Part shown: positions 59,079 to 64,000 of the stretch, one piece after another
Layout of the letters: every line of letters begins with the position of its first letter
How positions within the stretch are numbered: position 1 is the first letter of the stretch
From: DASREM01 sp035652095
GTDB taxonomy: Bacteria > Acidobacteriota > Terriglobia > Terriglobales > Acidobacteriaceae
Length of the DNA: 64,000 nucleotides
Direction: 5' to 3'
Assembly: GCA_035652095.1 (NCBI GenBank)
Contig: DASREM010000021.1
Span: forward strand, 1 to 64,000
Position numbers and translations under genes: made by a program
The notes under the pieces: model-generated
What the model saw: only the letters and a program-made list of their open reading frames with translations
The model's database searches: none
Told to the model about the DNA's origin: nothing

Positions 59079-59441
59079 GTGAGAAGACTGGTTCTGGTTT
59101 GTGTTCTATCTACTGTCGCCTGGGCAGCGGATTACAAAGACGCCAAGGTTGTGGAACTCCGCGATGCCACCCAGGTGGGAGCCGCCACCGTCTACAGCAC
59201 CAGCCCCAGCGGACCGCCTTCCACCGATGTTCCCGCCATCGCTTACCGCTGCTATCTGACGGTGGAATTGGACCGCGAGCAGTACAGCGCAATTTTCCCA
59301 GTCAACAATCATCTCAAGATCTCCGACTTCAACTCCGGCGATATCATCCCGGCGCGCATTTCCGGAAATAAGCTTTTGATCCGCACCCTGGATGGAAAAG
59401 AAATGAAGTCGAAGATTGTGGAACACAAATCCAGCAAGTGA
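59079..59441 (+). CDS. Small secreted protein of unknown function
   Basis: The 120-residue product starts at a GTG and opens with a signal peptide (VRRLVLVCVLSTVAWAADYK). A single small domain follows with strand-like segments: DATQVGAATVYSTSP, YRCYLTVELDREQYSAIFPV, DIIPARISGNKLLIRTLDGK. No family is recognised. A GTG at 59043 would add 12 residues ahead of the signal peptide; neither start has a clear ribosome binding site, and a TTATAT box just upstream makes a leaderless message possible. Confidence 0.65.
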   Translation: MRRLVLVCVLSTVAWAADYKDAKVVELRDATQVGAATVYSTSPSGPPSTDVPAIAYRCYLTVELDREQYSAIFPVNNHLKISDFNSGDIIPARISGNKLLIRTLDGKEMKSKIVEHKSSK

Positions 59442-59595
59442 TCGCGCTGCACCCACCGCCCTGCCGTGAATGTCCACAGCTAAATCAGGGCGCTATCGTT
59501 CTGTCTCTCTCATCGGTTGATTCGTCCCCGCCCAAGGCCATTACGGACCCCCGCTGAGACCTAGGGCCAACCGCCGCGTATCATGCAGTCTCAGC

Positions 59596-61005
59596 ATGGT
59601 CCGCATTCTGCCTATCCTTTTCTGCCTGCTTGCGGTCGGAAGTTCTGGGCAGACCAGCCCTTCCCTGGCCAGGGGGCAGATCATCGAGAGTGTCTCCACT
59701 ATCCAGGATGCGAATCAGAGTTATGCGTTGTACCTTCCGGCTGGCTATACCCCTGCCCGTACCTGGCCGATCATCTACGCCTTCGACCCTTTAGCGCGCG
59801 GCGTAGTTCCGCTTCGACTATACAAAGACGCTGCTGAGAAATACGGATTCATCCTCGCGGGATCGAACAACTCCAGAAATTTTTCATTGCAGGAATCATC
59901 CAAGTCTGCATCCGCCATCTGGGACGACACTCACTTGCGCCTCGCGCTCGATCCGCAACGGACTTACACCATGGGATTTTCAGGCGGAGCTCGCATGGCG
60001 GGAATGATCGCTCTACGCTGCGGCCCATGCCGGATTGCCGGCGTAATCGCGCAAGGCGCCGGCTACCCGCTTGGGGAGAAGCCGTCCCAGAAAACCTCGC
60101 CTCTCTACTTTCTCGCGGTGGGAGAGGAGGACTTCAACTGGGCCGAGGTGATGGAGGTCCGGCGTGAGAGAGAAAGCCTGGGCCTGGCCTACCGCAGCGT
60201 GGTGTTTCCTGGGCCGCATCAATGGGCGCCCATCGCCGTTGTCGAAGATGCAGTGGCCTGGATCCAGCTGAAATCGATGCAGTCCGGGGCCATGGCTCCA
60301 AACCCGTCATTCATCGCCGCACAATTTGGGAAGGTGCACGCCGACGCAGAGGATGCGGTAATGCGCCGAGACGATCTGTCTGAATTGAGCGCTTTGCGGT
60401 CCCTGGTCTCCGACTTCGACGGCCTGAAGGACATAGCCGCCTACCGCGCACGCCTGGAAAAGCTGCAAGCGTCGCCGGCGCTGAAGCAGGCGCGCAAGAA
60501 AGAGGACGAGGCCATTGCCGCGCAGCAGGCCTTGTCGTCGGACCTGCTGACCATGTTGGGTGAACTGGAGTCCGCTTCGCTCGAGGACCGGATCCGGCTG
60601 CGGCAAGAAATTATCCATAAAATGCTCCAACTCAAGACGAACGGCGCTCACGAGAACTCCAGCGAGAAAAAGCTGCCATTGCTGCGCGCCTTCCACTCCG
60701 TCCGGGCCAGTTGCATTGAAGGCGGCCAGGCGCAGTTCGAGATGAAGTATTTCGATCTCGCGGAATTCTATTTTCAGATCGTTTCCGATGTCTCACCGGA
60801 TGACATCTGGCCAGTGCTGTTGCTGGCCGAAACCAGCGCTGCGCGAGGCAATCGCAAGCAGGCCATCTCCCGCCTGCGTCAAACCGTGAAACTCGGCCTC
60901 AACAATCGCGAGGTCTTCGAAAGCGATCGCAACTTGCAAAGTCTGCGTGCTACCCCGGAATTCCAGAAATTCCTATCTGAGTTACAATCACTGCGCCGCC
61001 CGTAA
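59596..61005 (+). CDS. Secreted alpha/beta-hydrolase with helical repeat C-terminus
   Basis: The 469-residue protein has a signal peptide (ILPILFCLLAVGSSGQ). An alpha/beta-hydrolase domain follows (about 28-230) with YALYLPAGYTPARTWPIIYA, the nucleophile elbow TMGFSGGARMAG (S129) and PGPHQWAP with the probable catalytic His H208. It resembles the LpqC/PHB-depolymerase type of esterase. A helical C-terminal half follows (about 245-465), including RQEIIHKMLQLKTN and the TPR-like stretch LLAETSAARGNRKQAISRLR. Predicted ester hydrolase outside the cytoplasm; substrate unknown. Confidence 0.8.
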   Translation: MVRILPILFCLLAVGSSGQTSPSLARGQIIESVSTIQDANQSYALYLPAGYTPARTWPIIYAFDPLARGVVPLRLYKDAAEKYGFILAGSNNSRNFSLQESSKSASAIWDDTHLRLALDPQRTYTMGFSGGARMAGMIALRCGPCRIAGVIAQGAGYPLGEKPSQKTSPLYFLAVGEEDFNWAEVMEVRRERESLGLAYRSVVFPGPHQWAPIAVVEDAVAWIQLKSMQSGAMAPNPSFIAAQFGKVHADAEDAVMRRDDLSELSALRSLVSDFDGLKDIAAYRARLEKLQASPALKQARKKEDEAIAAQQALSSDLLTMLGELESASLEDRIRLRQEIIHKMLQLKTNGAHENSSEKKLPLLRAFHSVRASCIEGGQAQFEMKYFDLAEFYFQIVSDVSPDDIWPVLLLAETSAARGNRKQAISRLRQTVKLGLNNREVFESDRNLQSLRATPEFQKFLSELQSLRRP

Positions 61006-61091
61006 AAGGCAAGAACCGTCGGAGCGGGACATCGTGAGTGCGATGTGGTGGTTCCACGGAAAGTCGAACTCGGGGCTAGAATAATACCAAA

Positions 61092-61490
61092 ATGGATCGT
61101 ACCGCGACTGTCCTGATCATTGACGATGAGAAAGAGCAGCTCATGCTGCGCAAGATGCTGCTCGAAACCGCGGGTCACCGCGTGCTCACCGCTCACTCCG
61201 GGAAAGAAGGTCTGCGGGTGTTCCGGTCAGAAACCGTGGATGCCGTCATCATTGATTACTGGATGGGCGATCTCAAAGGAACAGCAGTCGCCTCTGAGAT
61301 GAAACGCCTGCATCCCTCGATTCCGGTGATTATCTTTTCCGCGTTTCGCCCTTTGCCGGATGAGGCCCTTGGAAAAGCAGACGTCTGGCTCGTAAAGGCG
61401 GAGATCGAACCCACCGAGTTGCTGCAGATTATCGATCAACTTCTCTCCTCCGGGTCCAATCGTTCCCTGCCCTCCACTCCCCCGGCCTAG
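61092..61490 (+). CDS. Stand-alone response-regulator receiver domain
   Basis: The 132-residue protein is one receiver domain with all phosphorylation residues: D11 and D12 (VLIIDDEKEQ), phospho-acceptor D55 (AVIIDYWMGD), S83 (IFSAF) and K102 (WLVKAE). There is no output domain. Such proteins pass signals through phosphotransfer or by binding a partner. No histidine kinase is nearby. It is followed after 82 bases by a membrane protein gene coupled to an acyl-CoA-ligase-like gene. Confidence 0.88.
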   Translation: MDRTATVLIIDDEKEQLMLRKMLLETAGHRVLTAHSGKEGLRVFRSETVDAVIIDYWMGDLKGTAVASEMKRLHPSIPVIIFSAFRPLPDEALGKADVWLVKAEIEPTELLQIIDQLLSSGSNRSLPSTPPA

Positions 61491-61572
61491 CCGCGCCGCC
61501 TGAACAGGTCGTGGCCCTTGATATTTGCGGAATCGCGGAAAAAAGGTAAGATTTGGCCTCTGTACTAACTCG

Positions 61573-61953
61573 ATGACAGACTCCTCGCCATTCTCCCGCC
61601 GCTGGACAGTGATTGGCTCTGGCCTGTTGTGCTGCGCTCTTGCCCTGGTCGTGATCTATACCAACCGCGTGGCATTTTTCAGCCCGCTCGCCCTGGTTGT
61701 GGTGGCTGCGATCGGACTGGCAGCAGTGCTGCTGCAACTGCGGGTTCGCGACCGCTCCTCTGACGGCATCCATCCTCCTACCTGGCTCAGCATTGCAGGA
61801 ATTATCCTGGCTCTGGGCGCGGCCTTTGCCGACATGCTGCACTTGCAATCGGAGTTGGCCCAGATCCTGGCTTTGGCCGCAGTCGGCGTATTCGGGGTAA
61901 GCGGCGCCATTATTCTTCATGCGGTTCGCAAGCAACGCATCTCCGCAAAATGA
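61573..61953 (+). CDS. Four-helix membrane protein of unknown function
   Basis: A 126-residue protein with four hydrophobic segments: GSGLLCCALALVVIYTN, SPLALVVVAAIGLAAVLLQL, SIAGIILALGAAFADMLHL and LALAAVGVFGVSGAIILHAV. No family is recognised. The ATG at 61573 follows a pyrimidine-rich stretch without a clear ribosome binding site. Its stop overlaps the start of the ligase gene by 4 bases, so the two are coupled. Confidence 0.65.
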   Translation: MTDSSPFSRRWTVIGSGLLCCALALVVIYTNRVAFFSPLALVVVAAIGLAAVLLQLRVRDRSSDGIHPPTWLSIAGIILALGAAFADMLHLQSELAQILALAAVGVFGVSGAIILHAVRKQRISAK

Positions 61954-63551
61954 GCCCGGGTAGTGGTACCGTCGCGAGCCGGGAAAACCCAGGCTCTCCC
62001 ATCATCTTGCCGGATTCATTCAATGCCGCGGCTCATTTTATTGATCGCCATCTCGAACTCTCTCGCGCAGAAAAGGTTGCAATCGAATGGGGTGACCAAT
62101 CTCTCACCTACGGCGACCTGCACGCGGCTGTGAATCGCTTCGGCAACGCATTGCGCAGGCTTGGCCTGCGGGTGGAGGAACGCGTCCTGCTGCTCTTGCT
62201 CGATACCCCGGAGTTCGCCATCAGTTTCTTTGGCGCGATCAAGATTGGAGCCGTCGCGGTCCCGGTCAATACCCTGCTCAAATCCTCCGACTATGAATTC
62301 ATGCTCAACACGGCGCGCGCTCGCGTCGCCGTCGTGAGCGGGCCTCTGTATCCGCTGATTGCGGAGATTTCCCGAACCCGCCTCCGCTACCTGGAACATG
62401 TGATCGTGGTTGGAGAGCCAGTCCACGGAACATTGCCCTTCGATCTACTCATGAGCGAAAGTTCACCCGAACTCGATCCCGAACCCACCAGTAAAGATGA
62501 TGCGGCGTTCTGGTTGTTTTCGTCGGGCTCTACCGGATCCCCGAAGGCCTGTGTTCACCTGCAGCACGACATGGTTGTCGCCGCCGAGCGATACGCAAAG
62601 GGCATTCTCGGCATGACCGAGCAGGATCGCTGTTTCAGCGTCGCCAAGCTGTTCTTTGCCTATGGTCTCGGAAACGGCTTGTATTTCCCGCTCGCGGTAG
62701 GAGCGACCAGCATTCTCCTGCCCGGCAAACCTCACCCGCGAGATGTTTTTGCCACCGTCGAGCGGCATCGGCCGACTCTTTTCTTCTCCGTGCCATCGAA
62801 CTATGCGTCTCTTCTCAGTTATCGCCGCGAAGGAGCGGATTTCGACTTAGCCTCAGTGCGGCACGCGATATCGGCGGGCGAATCGTTGCCGGCGGCAATT
62901 TTCCAGCGTTTCAAGCAGCGCTTTGGAGTGGAAATTCTGGACGCCATTGGCTCCACGGAAGTGCTGCACATGTTCATTGCCAATCGTCCAGGGGCCGCGC
63001 GGCCGGGATCCAGCGGACAGATCATCCCTGGCTACGAAGCGAAGATTGTTAACGAACACGAGGAACAAGTCGCCACCGGAGAGATCGGCAACCTGTTGGT
63101 GAAGGCCGACTCCACTTGCTCGCATTACTGGAACCAGCACGAAAAATCCAAAGACACCATCGTGGGGCAGTGGATCCGCACCGGCGACAAATACTTCACG
63201 GATGAAGACGGGTACTTCTGGTATGCCGGGCGCTCCGACGACATGCTCAAGTGCAGCGGCGTCTGGGTCAGCCCGGTGGAGATTGAAAGCCTGCTCATCG
63301 AACATCCCGCAGTGCAGGAGGCCGCGGTCGTCGGACGCGAAGATCAGGACCAGTTGCTCAAGCCGCTGGCCTGCGTGGTTCTGAAGAACGGGCAAGCCGG
63401 GACACCGGAACTCGCACGCGAGTTGCAGGAATTCGTAGTCAGCCGCCTGCCCGTGTACAAGCGCCCGCGCTGGGTGGAATTCTTCGACGACTTGCCCAAA
63501 ACGGCGACCGGGAAGTTGCAGAGGTACAAATTGCGCCAACAATCTGGATGA
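61950..63551 (+). CDS. Benzoate-CoA-ligase-family acyl-CoA synthetase
   Basis: The 533-residue protein has the AMP-binding P-loop WLFSSGSTGSPKA (188-200), GSTEVLHMF, the RTGDKYF hinge, and the catalytic Lys in TATGKLQRYKL near the C-terminus. The ANL superfamily activates an acid with ATP and forms the CoA thioester. The start DSFNAAAHFIDRHLELSRAE and the overall motif set fit the benzoate-CoA ligase group of aromatic-acid activators, but the acid is not fixed by sequence. It overlaps the small membrane protein gene by ATGA. Confidence 0.9.
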   Translation: MSPGSGTVASRENPGSPIILPDSFNAAAHFIDRHLELSRAEKVAIEWGDQSLTYGDLHAAVNRFGNALRRLGLRVEERVLLLLLDTPEFAISFFGAIKIGAVAVPVNTLLKSSDYEFMLNTARARVAVVSGPLYPLIAEISRTRLRYLEHVIVVGEPVHGTLPFDLLMSESSPELDPEPTSKDDAAFWLFSSGSTGSPKACVHLQHDMVVAAERYAKGILGMTEQDRCFSVAKLFFAYGLGNGLYFPLAVGATSILLPGKPHPRDVFATVERHRPTLFFSVPSNYASLLSYRREGADFDLASVRHAISAGESLPAAIFQRFKQRFGVEILDAIGSTEVLHMFIANRPGAARPGSSGQIIPGYEAKIVNEHEEQVATGEIGNLLVKADSTCSHYWNQHEKSKDTIVGQWIRTGDKYFTDEDGYFWYAGRSDDMLKCSGVWVSPVEIESLLIEHPAVQEAAVVGREDQDQLLKPLACVVLKNGQAGTPELARELQEFVVSRLPVYKRPRWVEFFDDLPKTATGKLQRYKLRQQSG

Positions 63552-63602
63552 CTGTGGCCCGCTCAAAGAACATGACTGTTCAGCGGAGAGGCCTCGAGAA
63601 TT

Positions 63603-63998
63603 TCAGGGATGGAAATCTACGGCCACCGTAGTCTCGACCGCGACGGCCTGCCCATTCACCCGGTAGGGTTGGAACCTCCACCATCGCACCGCGTCTGCAG
63701 CCGCCGCCGTCAGTTCCGCTGGCCCGCTCACCGGATGCAGGTCTAGCACCGTTCCATCGGGGCCGACCAGCATGTCAATCAATACCACCCCCTGCAATTT
63801 CGATTGCCGCGCGGCATCAGGGTAAACCGGGTCCACTCTGTGGGTGACGAGTTGCTCCATTTGGGAGGCGGGAACTTTCGGAATTTCTTTTCCTGCAAGA
63901 TATTGTTTCCCGGGAACCGCGGCCTCCAGGTCATTCCAGGCGCTGTACCACTGCCACAATCCCAGGCCGCAGACCAGGCTGAACGCCGCCAAAGCCAT
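63603..63998 (-). CDS. TonB C-terminal domain protein, possibly cut by the window edge
   Basis: The 131 visible residues start with a hydrophobic anchor (MALAAFSLVCGLGLWQW). The TonB C-terminal fold follows: THRVDPVYPDAARQSKLQGV, VLIDMLVGPDGTVLDLHPVS, and the WWRFQPYRVNGQAVAVETTV block. TonB-type proteins pass proton-motive energy to outer-membrane receptors such as the one at 9595-13041. An ATG stands at 63996-63998, but the frame may continue past the window, so the N-terminus is uncertain. Confidence 0.8.
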   Translation of the reverse strand: MALAAFSLVCGLGLWQWYSAWNDLEAAVPGKQYLAGKEIPKVPASQMEQLVTHRVDPVYPDAARQSKLQGVVLIDMLVGPDGTVLDLHPVSGPAELTAAAADAVRWWRFQPYRVNGQAVAVETTVAVDFHP

Positions 63999-64000
63999 CC

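Noticed and set aside
1..64000. tRNA genes, rRNA, insertion sequences, prophage
   Set aside because: I looked for cloverleaf-type ends, transposase motifs and phage genes and found none by eye. A tRNA or Rfam covariance search would be decisive.

Overview
The window looks like chromosomal DNA of a soil-type Acidobacteriota (class Terriglobia or a near relative). This is inferred from gene content; no rRNA marker is present. The DNA is GC-rich. It carries an Oar-like TonB-dependent receptor, several secreted repeat proteins (FG-GAP/VCBS, GloVer, HAF, Asp-box), a PEGA-domain kinase-like protein, a DUF2007 protein, a GH18/NodB/GT2 fusion, and many short dispersed palindromic repeats between genes. 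I saw no tRNA, rRNA, transposase, integrase, CRISPR array or prophage gene.

1-9.4 kb: the tail of an unidentified gene with a strong terminator, a DUF2007/zinc-ribbon protein, a secreted lipocalin-like protein, a Nudix hydrolase overlapping a three-domain GH18-deacetylase-GT2 membrane enzyme, a GT-C type glycosyltransferase, and a sulfatase-fold/TPR protein. 9.5-16.1 kb: a TonB-dependent receptor with promoter and terminator, a small unknown protein, and a serS / membrane protein / LolA-like cluster. 16.2-21.1 kb: a SnoaL-like protein between two repeat copies, a CPBP protease, a PafA-like phosphatase overlapping pyrD, a 121-bp tandem duplication, and a DUF1761 protein. 21.2-27.5 kb: secreted repeat proteins plus a decayed SGNH-type hydrolase fragment. 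27.6-31.9 kb: D-aminoacylase-like amidohydrolase, membrane protein and map in one run, then a SAM methyltransferase. 32-37.5 kb: a His/Met-rich outer-membrane protein with small Cys/His-containing neighbours, a WalJ/YycJ-like hydrolase, a 3-hydroxyacyl-CoA dehydrogenase and a Tyr/Gly-rich secreted protein. 37.5-43.1 kb: a cyclic-nucleotide-binding protein behind a CRP-like site, a PEGA pseudokinase, an unknown protein and a sodium:solute symporter. 43.5-49.1 kb: a five-gene ABC export operon (three permeases, adaptor, ATPase). 50-54.8 kb: a five-gene operon for a ferredoxin-dependent 2-oxoacid oxidoreductase with fused beta and gamma subunits, a ferredoxin and a CoA-transferase. 55-64 kb: a large FG-GAP protein, a double-PilZ protein, an esterase-like protein, a lone receiver domain, a benzoate-CoA-ligase-family enzyme and a TonB-type C-terminal protein.

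The most unusual items are the pseudokinase, which has lost its catalytic and metal-binding residues; the three-enzyme polysaccharide fusion; the beta-gamma fused oxidoreductase next to a CoA-transferase; the ABC operon with tandemly duplicated permeases; and an orphan + strand terminator near 57.9 kb that suggests an unannotated small RNA. I did not find a clear new defence or mobile system.
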